Origin: Heliopora coerulea
Lineage: Eukaryota; Cnidaria; Anthozoa; Scleralcyonacea; Helioporidae
Direction: 5' to 3'
Assembly (NCBI GenBank): GCA_030142905.1
Contig: JASJOG010000154.1
Span: forward strand, 186,001-250,000
Length of the DNA: 64,000 nucleotides
In this document: positions 1 through 9,600 of the stretch, in pieces
Layout: every line of letters starts with the position of its first letter
Numbering within the stretch: the first letter of the stretch is position 1
Program-made: the position numbers and the translations under genes
Notes under the pieces: model-generated
The model's database searches: none
Seen by the model: only the letters and a program-made list of their open reading frames with translations
What the model was told of the DNA's origin: nothing

Positions 1-116
1 AACCCAGTTCCGCAAGTCACGTATTTGAAACAAAGTAGCGGCAACATCCTTGCTACAACTCTAGCACCAACCTTACAAGAGCATTTTACTTTCACAACTT
101 TACCATCTGCCAAAAC

Positions 117-1130
117 GTTTACTGATTATTTACCGGGCGGAAATCTTCACTGCATGATGAATAAGTGCCAAGCTCAATATACCATGATGAAAATTCATCT
201 TTCCAAAACAAAAGCCAGCCACAAATAGAATTTATACAGATTAAATAACACTAACGTTTCGTTACCATCGCGCAACTTTATCAAAGTGACATATAGCAAG
301 CAATAATTCATAAGCAATTCAAACGTTGAATTCGAAAAAGATAAAACAGAAATCTTGTCAAAAGGAATAGGATGGCACGTTTCGGTGGAGTGATTAAGAA
401 TACTCGAAGGAGATGGATGAGACTGTTTCTTTCCGGTCAAACCCAAAAACTCTCATGTGTTTCAAGATACGCGTGTGCAAATGACGGAGTGTTTGCCCGA
501 AATACAATCCTCTGCAGCATCGACACTTAAATTTTTAAACGACACGGGATCTCAGAAACTTGGGAGTCCGATCTTTGATGCGAAAGAAATTAGCTAGGCA
601 CAGGTTAGGCTTGAAGATGACGCGAAGGTTAACTTGAGCAAAGCAAGACGAAATAAGCTTGACAAGTTTAGTGCGAATTTTCAATGAATGAGCATCGGTG
701 AATGGAATGCAAAAATAGATCACACGTTTAGTAGCTGTTATTTTACTTGAAGAAGGAGATAAATTTTATCAAGAAAAACTCCAAGACAACAATCAAGAAA
801 AGGCAACTGGATAACCATTCATGACAAAAACTTTTTTGAACGTAATAATCTGAGAGCGTGTGAAGCTTTCGTATGATGAGCATATTTTGAAATATCTGCC
901 AAGCAAAGTATAGACGAGTCCACGTTTAAAGGACATAGAAATAGAACAATCGAGATCAGTTAAGAGTCTAGTAAATGAAGGTTTATGTAATGCAGTTAAA
1001 TGATGGCAACGAGACGTCAGTGCCATTAAATCGCCATAAATTCCATATCTATGGATTGCCTATGTTTCGAAAAGACGACTTTTCATCTTCGTACATTGAG
1101 CTGGGCTCTTATAACAATCATTTGATTAGC
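117..1130 (-). mobile_element. Decayed Penelope-like element (PLE-1) with inverted terminal repeats
   Basis: The minus strand from about 1030 to 535 reads as broken Penelope-like reverse transcriptase C-terminus (FKRGLVYTLLGRYF, then FKKVFVMNGYPVAF) followed by a GIY-YIG-like stretch (FKCRCCRGLYFGQT). The same order is seen in the better copy at 39.1-39.9 kb. Frames are broken and stops are present. About 145-290 (read on minus) and 1003-1120 (read on plus) are homologous, so the element has the inverted pLTR arrangement known for PLEs. The plus-strand motif GGCGGAAATC near 140 also occurs just inside the left end of the two PLE insertions at 37.65 and 42.51 kb, which puts this left end near 117. 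The right end is not defined. Seen: motifs and inverted repeat. Inferred: exact limits. Confidence 0.7.
251..286 (-). ncRNA. Decayed hammerhead-ribozyme-like core in PLE-1
   Basis: Read on the minus strand this keeps the 3' half of the hammerhead motif (GTAACGAAACGTTAG), but the 5' CTGANGA box is degraded to TTGATAA. It sits in the same place relative to the PLE terminal repeat as the better motifs at 26.9, 37.75, 40.06, 42.64 and 42.85 kb. It is probably inactive. Confidence 0.35.
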
Positions 1131-3378
1131 CTTACCATCTGTTTGGGACAGGTGAACATAAAAAGCGTAGGATTGCCTCTTCATTGTGGGAGAGACATGG
1201 CTTTCTACAAAAAAGAGCTTTGAAGAGGATTGGACGTTAGGTTTAGCTCAAATAGTCATCATGCACGTACCTCTTCCTTTAACAAACTATAGCCTAACTT
1301 CTTGTAACGATGAGCTCCAGCGGGACAGCTATTCGGCATTGTCAAGGAATTTTCCATCAAATGCTCTTGAATAAACGGATATTCGAACGGAGGATGATCG
1401 ATGAGAGAACTAGTCCAACGACCCACCATCAAACCATCCTCGGATAGGTTGACAAACGTATTTGCTTCAGTGCTACAGATCGAAATAAAATTTTCTCTCT
1501 CTGAGGCAGTTTCAACTGTCATCTGAGAGGCCAGACCCGTCTTAGTGTTCTGATAAGAAGTAGGGTTTCACAGTTTTCGACCGAAGAAAAAATGCCAGAA
1601 GTGGAGGGCTCTTCTAAAATCACGTTGCACTCTATAATATTTGAGCAGATGTCTACTGAATACACTTCCACAACACTTTGCCGCCTTCATCAATGAGGGG
1701 GACCGGCTATTAACATTTTTCATTCTTTCCCAAACGTTGACTAGTTTCTGGAAACTAATTGAACTAGTCCAGATCGACCCCGTAGAGCAGACTGGCTTCA
1801 ATTCTTGTGTTTTCACTGCAATCGCGACACATTTACACAATGTATCTCAAGTAACAAATTTATACTGCCAGTCGGGAATTTTCAAAAATTTCACGTATTC
1901 TGGTTCATTGGAGCTCAAAAATTCCCTAGTGTTTATATCCTACTCAGAATTTTTGTTTCTTAGAACAAACTACTTTTTATGGTAAACAATTGACTTAATC
2001 TATACTTTGTACATATTTTTGGAAAATGTGTTGCTGAGATCAGTCACATTAGCTTAAGGACAATTATTTCTAGCTTTAACGTATAAATTATGGCACCATT
2101 TACGACCTGACACCGAGCAAGATACAGCATTACCTTCTCAGGTAGGAATAGCTAAGGCAGCCAAAGGTCACGATCAGGAAACCATTGTCGAAAGCGTAGT
2201 CAGTCATTCTCTACTCAAGATGGTCTAGCAAAATATATCTGTGCTTCTCACTTTTATCTAGCAAATGCTGCTGTTCTTTCAGAACACTTTCATAATTTGA
2301 ATACATCAAGACAGTCGTATGCAACAACCGTACCTCGTAAATCAGTCTTTCGGCAAATCATGAGCTATAATAATATAGTGGTAAGCATGGCGTGGTGTTG
2401 CCACATTAATGTATTTCTAGTTAAAGTTATATCCTAAAGCAGCAGCACACTATTTCAAAACCCTGGTCGGCTGTTTATTAATTTAATACTGGATAAGTGA
2501 AAAATTTGTGAACAGAATTCTAAGCATACTGCTTTACAAAATTGGAATTCCTTTCAAAAAACTTTTCTTGATTAAGAAGCGTTTGATCCAGCGAAATCTG
2601 AGCCGACCAAAACACACAGAAATAATCAGCAGAATAATTTGTAAACGCGGATTAGAGTTAATTATCTGTATAACAATAAAGCTACTGTAATTATGATACA
2701 AAAAATGCGGAATCAAATTACAGGAGTAATAAGGGAAAGCTAGATTTTATTATTCTTTCTTTCGGATTTTCTTTTTTATTTCCCTTTCTTTTCTTTTTCT
2801 TTTGTTTTTTTTAGATATTTTATTCCGGGCATAAGATAAAGATGCAACATGTAAGGAGAATATGAAAAATTTTGTCCGACCTTTTTAAATTAAATGAAAC
2901 GTATGTAGCACTATTATGCTAAAAGTTGAATTTTAAAATCCTTAATGGTTGACTTTCTTCACAATAGTGTCACACCAAGTACCACTATTGCGGCAAAAGC
3001 AAGGAGTCTTCCCGTCTTAATTTTCTAGATACAAATGATAATTAACTAGCTTCTGATATTTTTTGACAAAGTCTGTCAATGGTGGTCCTAATATTTGTGT
3101 CTTGTTGCAACGTCATAAATAGGTTAACATACATAAATGTACGGACCGCTTCTCGTATATTAATAGGGTGGATCTCACAAGTGTACTTCCTTGGACTCTG
3201 AAGATAACTGCTATCAAGGCTATCGAAGCGTACATCACCACTACCACTATACAATAGTCTTTTTAAGAACTATACCTGAACTGCAAACTTTGACAAACGT
3301 CTAAGGATGCTTCTAAGTTCAAATCACTTAAAAATTAAAGTAACTTTTGGTTAATATACAAGTCAACATTGTACTTAC
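1131..3378. other. No recognisable gene
   Basis: Two unrecognised minus-strand open stretches (1259-1522 and 1568-1840) have no known domain. A pyrimidine-rich tract lies at about 2750-2815. The minus-strand open stretch at 3042-3254 may be non-coding flank of the Ig exon. Nothing else could be supported. Confidence 0.4.
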
Positions 3379-3639
3379 TTTTAACTTCCAGTTCGATCGA
3401 TGCTTCATCCGTCAAATTATGACTTGTAATTGTGCATTTGTAAATTCCGGCGTCTGCATGACTAACCCTCCGTAACAACGTTTTCTTTAAGTATCCCACA
3501 CCGTCGATGATGCTGTTATTTTTAGACCATGCTGCTGTTGGAGGAGGGTTTCCACTCGTGCCGTTACACAAACATGCAATTTTGTCACCCTCCTCCACAG
3601 AGATAGACGCAGAACAATTCGTCACTGCAGTTGGCGACT
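3379..3639 (-). CDS. Immunoglobulin (I-set-like) domain exon
   Basis: One internal exon encodes a complete Ig fold. In order it shows a B-strand cysteine (KIACLCNG), the core tryptophan (AAWSK), and the F-strand signature DAGIYKC, then a G strand ending in ELEVK. N-glycosylation sequons (NCS, NGT, NNS, NLT) suggest an extracellular protein. The acceptor, read on minus, is tttggtttag just before 3639 and the donor is GTAAGTAC from 3378. The exon is 261 bp and phase 1-1, the usual symmetric phase of shuffled Ig exons. It probably belongs to the same minus-strand gene as the Ig exon at 7703-8029, with an intron of about 4 kb between them. No signal peptide or transmembrane exon was found, so whether this is a receptor, an adhesion molecule or a secreted protein is unknown. 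Confidence 0.8.
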
Positions 3640-4485
3640 CTAAACCAAATACGGGTAAGCAGTAGCGTTAGTTCAATCAAACAGTTCGTAATTTAACACT
3701 TCGACGACGGATATCTGTCCAGCTCACATAACCATCAATATAACCCACAAATTAAGCATGCACAGCCTCTCGAGCCTTCAATGGGAAGCGTACACCAAAA
3801 CTAGGGGAGTAAAATACTTCATTTATTTATTCACAAAGTGATTTTACGGAAAAACTGGAGCAAACTCCTGTTGCTACTCAAACGGACTGTTGAATACTTC
3901 GGATTAGCGGCGCACGTGTTTTGATTAGGTTGTCGAGCGATCATATTTTGTAATCTAGATAACGAAATGCATTTTCCTGGTAATTTACTTTTAAACCGTT
4001 TTGCGTAAAAGTTTAACTTAAGTTGGATTTCTGGCACTCGTTAAGTCCTTTATATTACCATTCGGGTTTATGTTATGTGTATTTGTTTCGTGATTAAGTG
4101 TCTTTTTAAATATATTTCGCAAAATATGTGTTGAAATCCGGCAAAATTACACTCCGAAGCATGTCAGTCATCCAGCACCAATACACGGACCCTGGTAAAT
4201 ATGATGGGTTTGGAAAGAACGTCCTCAAATGTTTTATCGACTCCTTATGAGACGGATACTGACAACCAAGCAACTAATCGGCCGGAGACTGCCCAAACGC
4301 TATGTAAAGCAAAGCACCATATTTTTTAGACTTGCACAAAGCTCTTTCCAGGGTCAAATTCCAATTTTAGTTCCAACAGCAGAACAGTTTTTTTTTCAGG
4401 AACAAATACAAAAGTATATTGTATAAAGTGAAAAAAGTATTACACAAAGGCAACAAATATTATACAAAGAGTCACACTGTTCTCG
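3640..4485. other. Intron or flank, nothing recognised
   Basis: This lies upstream of the Ig exon on the minus strand, so it is probably intron. The open stretches at 3831-4037 (minus) and 4229-4426 (plus) match no domain I know. Confidence 0.4.
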
Positions 4486-5075
4486 ATTTAAAATCATCCT
4501 CAGGGTATCATGAAACGAAAATAGGTTAATTGTGAAGTTTTTATTTCATGATACCCTAACGATGATTCTGAAATAGAATTGAAACACTGCACATCCATCC
4601 TAATGGATCGCGTTAAGTTGTCGCAAGAATATCTCGTGCACTTAAATTGGATAAAACTCGCCTCCAATCCCTGTGGACTCGATAATTCAACAGGTAGAGC
4701 GGTGGACCGATATCCCGAAATGTAGGTTAATTGTGAAGTTTTCGTTGTCGATTAAATTCCACTGAAATCAGTCACGCGGGAATAATACAGTTCACCATCA
4801 GCCAAAGAAACAAACTAATCAATATCGACAAAGAAACTTTTTTATGATAATCAGACACTACCAAAGTCAACTGAAAAATGTTGACTCGAGTGGGATTTGA
4901 ACTCGCACCTTCGGGATACCGGTCCGCCGCTCTACATGTTGAGCTATCGAGCCCACAGGGATCGGAGGAGAGTTTTTATCCAATTTAAACGCTCGAGATA
5001 GTCTCGCGACAATTTAACGGTTATCCCGATGAGAGGATGTGTAGTGTTTCAATTCTATTTCAGAGTCATCCTCAG
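4486..5075. repeat. Inverted-repeat patch with tRNA-like sequence
   Basis: About 4560-4725 and 4905-5075 are imperfect inverted copies of each other. Both contain the CGATA(G/A)(C/T)TC ... GTAGAGCGG tRNA-like A-box region and a tail that reads GAATTGAAACACT in one orientation. A 13-bp hairpin (GGGTATCATGAAA and its complement) lies at 4503-4515 and 4545-4557. The string TAGGTTAATTGTGAAG is repeated directly at about 4523 and 4723. This looks like two head-to-head copies of a short tRNA-related repeat. Confidence 0.6.
4879..4960 (-). repeat. tRNA-derived SINE-like sequence
   Basis: The minus strand carries an A box (TAGCTCAACATGTAGAGC) and a B-box-like GAGTTCAAATCC. The acceptor stem can pair over 7 bp (GGCTCGA with TCGAGTC) and the D stem is GCTC/GAGC. 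The T stem is poor and the sequence runs on into repeat DNA without a terminator run, so it is called tRNA-derived rather than a functional tRNA gene. Confidence 0.55.
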
Positions 5076-5390
5076 CATAGGGATACGGGCCGGGCAGGGG
5101 TGGTCAACTGCGCCCCCAAAAATTTGGAGAGGACCAGACTCCGACAAATAGCTCAGGTAGAATTAGGTAGAATAAATTTCTAAGCGTGATTAAAACAGAA
5201 AAAATTTAAAAAATTGGTTACGATGAACAAGAGTTTGGATATTAGTGTGCATTCAGGTTGCCATGTATATACCGTATGCAGTATGTAATTCTTATTCGTA
5301 GGTTTCTGCTAACTAAACATTCGAGCAGAGCGATTTGGGCGGGCAGATCTTCTCTGTCCCCCCAAAATGATTAGGGCCCGTGCGCCTATG
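5076..5390. mobile_element. hAT-type miniature element (MITE)
   Basis: This 315-bp element is flanked on both sides by the perfect 8-bp duplication ATCCTCAG (5068-5075 and 5391-5398). Its inverted ends are CATAGG.. ACGGGCC. An 8-bp target duplication with CA-starting ends is the hAT signature. It has no coding capacity and contains runs of C near both ends. It interrupted an older short hairpin repeat. Confidence 0.8.
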
Positions 5391-5535
5391 ATCCTCAGAG
5401 ATACACGAAGAGAAATCTCTTCATGATAATAAGAAATAACATAAGAATAATCAGAAATAATAAGGAAATTTTAATAATGAAAAAATTTCTCTTTATGTAT
5501 CTCTGAGGATAATTCTGAAATGAAATAGCTGCAAG
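5391..5535. repeat. Short hairpin repeat
   Basis: ATCCTCAGAGATACACGAAG at the left is matched in inverted orientation by CTTTATGTATCTCTGAGGAT near 5495-5514. The interior is A-rich. The left arm is where the neighbouring hAT MITE landed. Confidence 0.55.
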
Positions 5536-5984
5536 TTAATAGGAATTGTATACTGTTAAAACTTTAACTCTACAGCAAATTTGGAAAGAGAAAACGAGCT
5601 ATCAATTTTCGTAATCGAAGAATCGTTTTGGAGGGTATAGACGTCTCTAAACTTTCATACGCAGGGAAAATTAGTAGGTTGTAAGGCAGTCCCTGGCGCA
5701 AGAATTGAAGATAGGTCGAAAGTTATTTATAATTCGTTCAAAAACTCATCAAACAATTCATGTCCAAAATACAAAAAAAAAACAAAAAACAAAACAAAAC
5801 ACAACTATGCCGTGTCTTTAAACCTGATAAGAACAGACTTAGTTTTCAACTCAAATTTTTGCAGCCAAGGAAATATTTATCGTCAAACTTTAACCCGAAT
5901 TAGCGTATTGAAGAATAGAACAATCCAAAAGGGGGTCTCCTTACCTATATCACCAGTGACATACCAACCATTCATCTAAGAAAT
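5536..5984. other. Nothing recognised
   Basis: AT-rich sequence with an A-rich tract near 5770-5810 and no gene signal. Confidence 0.4.
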
Positions 5985-6347
5985 TTGGAGGGTGGAAAAG
6001 TGCTATAGTTACTACTTAAACCGTCTAGGACTCCTATACCTTTCAGTATGATCGTTGTTGCTGGCGTATACTACCCATCGGGATAATCGTCCGAAGCTGA
6101 CAAAGAAATGCACGAATATCTTACTAAAGGCCTAGGCCTAGTGTCACATAAACGCCGAAAAGCTGGTGTGATTATGACTTGTATGGGCAAAAACTGCGTT
6201 TGGAGGATGGAAAAGAAGTGGTCCGCTACCACTTCAATCATCTACGACTCCTACACCTTTCTGTATATGATAATGTTTGCTGGTGCTTGCTACCCACCGG
6301 GGTAATCTGTTGAAACTGCAGAAAGATATATGTGAATATCTTACTAA
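5985..6347 (+). pseudogene. LINE endonuclease (EEP/APE-type) remnant, two imperfect copies
   Basis: Two diverged copies of the same block, about 5985-6125 and 6198-6347, each run from TTTGGAGG.TGGAAAAG through an ACTCCTA.ACCTTTC stretch to GAATATCTTACTAAAG. Broken reading frames give pieces resembling the endonuclease of non-LTR retrotransposons (a CYPPG-like piece, then EYLTK, then AGVIM). Frameshifts are present throughout. The second copy appears to continue beyond the inserted element at 6348-7064. These look like remnants of a LINE in the intron of the Ig gene. Confidence 0.5.
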
Positions 6348-7064
6348 AGCCTGGTTCACATAAAACCACTCAGCAAAAGTAAGTTGTCGCAGATGTCAGC
6401 TAAAACGCGCCGAATGGTCTCCTACGTAACGTTCACATAAAATTTGTAACTATGGATTAGTACACCGTTCAATTGCCAATGTGAGCGCCTTAGCTCGAGG
6501 CAATTTATGCTGTGGAATGTTGTTTTTGTTGCTGGTGTGCAAAAGAAACCAACAACGGGGAAATGAACTAAGGAAACGAATGACGAGACAAAGGTTCTGA
6601 ATTTTGTAACTTTTACTGCATCTTTCAACAAGAATTCCTACTCCTTCGCGAATCTCCTTCCATGCATCCACCTTCTTTCCCTGATCTTTATGACTTTTTA
6701 TTTTCTTGGCATGTAGACATCTGAACACGGGAATAAATGACATAAGTAATTCGTAGTTGATTTCATCAGTTATCGTTCTATTATCCATTTTGTTTTTCTG
6801 CGCTCTATCACAGGCAACAAATTTTCCTGCAGACAATTTTATGTTCACTTAAAATCAGAGATATCGTTGAGTCACGCCGACTTTCTCCGAAAATCTGCGT
6901 TCGACTAGGAAAGTTGAACCAAGTTCAACTTTTCCAATCGACCGACGATCAGTCGCAGACAGTCTGCGATCATCTCCATTCGAACTGTGTTTGTGTTCAC
7001 ATAAAAATACAACACTCGTCTGTGGCGGTCTGTGCTTGTTTACCGATTTCATGTGAACCAGGCT
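6348..7064. mobile_element. Miniature DNA transposon with AGCCTGGTTCACAT ends
   Basis: The ends are inverted: AGCCTGGTTCACAT at 6348 and ATGTGAACCAGGCT ending at 7064. Sub-terminal copies of TTCACATAAA-like strings occur inside (about 6430 and 6995). The element is about 717 bp. It splits the second LINE-endonuclease block. No clear target duplication could be fixed. It carries a MADF-like reading frame on minus, which is consistent with a PIF/Harbinger derivative, but the superfamily is inferred. Confidence 0.55.
6450..6848 (-). pseudogene. MADF/Myb-like DNA-binding fragment
   Basis: This 132-aa open frame lies inside the miniature transposon. Residues about 27-70 (INYELLMSFIPVF ... WKEIREGV) resemble the start of a MADF or Myb-like domain as found in the accessory protein of PIF/Harbinger transposons. 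The remainder shows no domain. No transposase accompanies it, so the parent element is non-autonomous. The assignment rests on a short motif and is tentative. Confidence 0.35.
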
Positions 7065-7330
7065 TTGTTCCTTTTGTTCTTTGTTCTCTCTTTGTTTTTC
7101 CGTTGTTCACTCACTGGTTCTTTTGTTTTTTGAAGCGTCATTTTGACCCCTATTCGTACTTAAAGAATAAAGGGGCAAGACCTAGTGCTACAGGAATGCC
7201 CAATAGCTGGCGTGATAATCGCAAGGGACTTCAATTCATACGACTTATATAGGCAAAAACTGCATGCTATCAACTTAACCACAGTGCAAATCTTCTGACG
7301 GGGACTTGGGATAATGAAGAATCAAGAATT
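7065..7330 (+). pseudogene. LINE endonuclease remnant, continuation
   Basis: From about 7195 the plus strand reads PIAGVIIARDFNSYDLY, which matches the AG(I/V)I..GDFN catalytic strand of EEP-type endonucleases, with G changed to R. It is followed by RQKLHAINL. The related string GGCAAAAACTGC also occurs in the first copy near 6184, so this is probably the tail of the block interrupted at 6348. Confidence 0.5.
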
Positions 7331-7702
7331 GCTGAATTGCGGTTTCGTGTTGTACATAGGTTGTGCTTTTCAAAGGCTGAAAGATGATGTCTTACGTAAT
7401 CTGGCAACTAGCCTTTTGCAGTATATAACGAGGCGTCAAGAGTAAATTAAACAAAGCTGTAGCGAACTGTTCTGTGTAATAGAGAAAATCCAGGTTGAAA
7501 TGTACGGGACATAGCTTGGCTTAATCAATAAAATTTCATCCTACATAAATGTTGAGTAGTTTAGGCGTTTACACTAACAGAAGACATGTCTACAAAAGAG
7601 ACTACAGTGACACTTTAAAGGGTAAACAAGTCAGGCGAGAAGATCTATATATTCTGATGAAGAATCAGTAGCGCCTGTTTAAAAAGAACAGATATTTCTT
7701 AC
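7331..7702. other. Intron, nothing recognised
   Basis: Sequence directly downstream of the Ig exon donor on the minus strand. No motif seen. Confidence 0.4.
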
Positions 7703-8029
7703 CTAGAATTATAACCAGTACAGACGAGTTAAGGACTGGTCCCTTACGAAGAGTAATCATATATGTATAAGTTCCGTTATCCTCTAGTTCAGCATTCTTG
7801 AGCACTAACGTCGCCTGTCCGGTAATGTTTACTTTAGAGAGATAAGGAATAGCTCGTTGATGGACTAGAGAATCTACCGCCAAAGTTTTAGATGAGCCAG
7901 GCTTGGAAAAGATCCAAGCTATGAAGCGAATATCATTCCGGTTAAAGTTGTGAGTCCACGGTAATGTAACTGTTGATCCTGGAGACCAGTACGTGACATT
8001 ACCCAGCTTGGAGTCAAACGAAATCTGAG
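7703..8029 (-). CDS. Immunoglobulin V-like domain exon lacking the usual cysteines
   Basis: This 327-bp exon (109 codons, phase 1-1) has an acceptor read on minus as tttatatag before 8029 and a donor AG/GTAAGAA at 7702. The translation starts QISFDSKLGNVTYW. It shows the core tryptophan (RFIAWIFSK) and the F-strand signature LEDNGTYTYMITL. The positions normally held by the two disulfide cysteines are tryptophan (TLPWTH) and tyrosine (TYTYM). Sequons NVT, NIT, NGT and NSS point to an extracellular domain. It shares phase and strand with the exon at 3379-3639 and probably lies upstream of it in the same gene. Further exons are not recognised in the window. Confidence 0.7.
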
Positions 8030-8675
8030 CTATATAAACAAAAACAAAAAAAAAACAAAATAAGAAAAAAAAAACCCTTAGGACTTTCTTAAAAACTTAG
8101 AGATCACAGTTACTTCAGGAACAGGTCTATGTCTATAGCATTGACTTGAAATTAACATTAAGTACGACGTTTGCAGAATGGCTGGTTTATTACTTATGCC
8201 ATTGCTAATTGGACATTACGGAACGTCATTGCATACAGCAAAGGGGCCAAAATACCTAACTTGGAGAGGCTTTCCAGGAATAGAAAGTGAAGCCTGCGAT
8301 AAACCAAGATTCGCCGTACCCTAACTCACATGCTTTTGTGAGCCTGGTGTGAAAATTCGAAACATATTGTTGGCATTTGATGCTAGAAATACGAATCCAT
8401 CAAATTCATTAACAATGCGAACAAAGTTGATTCGTTGTGACGGTTGTCTGATAGGCTAAAATTGAAGTTTAAAACACAAATATCCATTACAGTAACTGGA
8501 AACTGAACAAACTTAACTGCTAGCCAACGATTGTTGTGAAATGTGTGAAAACGATGAAAACTATTGCAACTGAGAAATTATCGAGAATCTTCAACCCCAT
8601 TCAGACCTTCTTACCTCGAAAGTCTACTTGAGAGGACTGGGGAACGGTGTATGATAAACTGCCTTCGAAGCAAAA
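8030..8675. other. Intron, nothing recognised
   Basis: Upstream of the Ig exon on minus. It contains an A-rich tract at 8036-8075 and no further exon I can support. Confidence 0.4.
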
Positions 8676-8864
8676 AAATGAAATAAAATAAAATAAAATA
8701 AAATAAAGTAAATTAAAATAAAATAAATTAAAATAAAATAAAAAAAATTAAAATAAAATGAATTAAAATAAATAAAATAAAATAAAATAAATTAAAATAA
8801 AATAAATTAAAATAAAGTAAAATAAAATAAAATAAAGTAAAGTAAAGTAAAGTAAAATAAAAAA
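8676..8864. repeat. (TAAAA)n-type microsatellite
   Basis: About 190 bp of imperfect AAAAT/AAATT/AAAGT pentanucleotide repeats, with TAAAG variants clustered at the right end. Confidence 0.95.
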
Positions 8865-9289
8865 CTCCCGGGTAGGCTGATTAAACATGCAACACCAGTA
8901 TGAGGTCTTAACTGGAAATCTTTTATTCTTATTATACGGAATTTTTAGAATATTCCTTTATTTTTGAAAATATCGCGAGGTTTCTGGCGCAAATTTTTGC
9001 CTACGATACATCAGTGTAATTTTAATATCATAAATTGTTTGTTACCAAAAAGAACGGGACAGTTTAAGAGCACCGCATTTTAAATTGAGTAGAGATGGGT
9101 AGTAAACAACCGAAGGTCAATCATTCAGACGGGATCAAACCACTCTAGTACTGTCGTCATTCATTCCAATTCATTTACCAAATACTCAGATTCTTACAAC
9201 GAAAGCAAAATGATATTAGCATATCCCTCGAGGGTGAATAGCGTCTTTCGAGCAATGTGATTGGTTCCCCTATTTTGTAATATCTTGCC
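8865..9289. other. Nothing recognised
   Basis: No coding signal or repeat structure seen. Confidence 0.4.
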
Positions 9290-9600
9290 CTATTCATCCC
9301 CGAACAAAACAAGATGGCGTGCCGTCTCTTTTGACTACGGAAGGATTTTTTTTTTCAATAAACGAAGCCGCTGTGCCAGTCAATACCAAAAAAGCAACGA
9401 AATTTGGTAATGAAGTATTCAAAGATATTGATCACTTTACTTCTTAACGATAAATATATTCAGGCCTATCTTCAAAATGTTTTGTTTTCAAATGATGAGT
9501 GGGCGAGAAGCCGACGTTCGGGTAAAACATTTTTAAAAGCTTTAAAAAGATATACAGTATATATGAAAACAGTTATTCGACGTATAGGTTAAAATTATTA
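9290..9600 (+). pseudogene. Possible Crypton/QRICH1-like N-terminal fragment
   Basis: Near 9377-9425 the plus strand reads PVNTKKATKFGNEVFKD. This resembles the NT.KAT.FG...F start of Crypton-derived (DUF3504/QRICH1-like) proteins, which are common repeats in anthozoan genomes as far as I recall. The frame then breaks. Only this short motif supports the call. Confidence 0.3.

Noticed and set aside
1259..1840. Minus-strand ORFs as a host gene
   Set aside because: No domain, no splice context, and adjacency to a decayed PLE make chance ORFs more likely.
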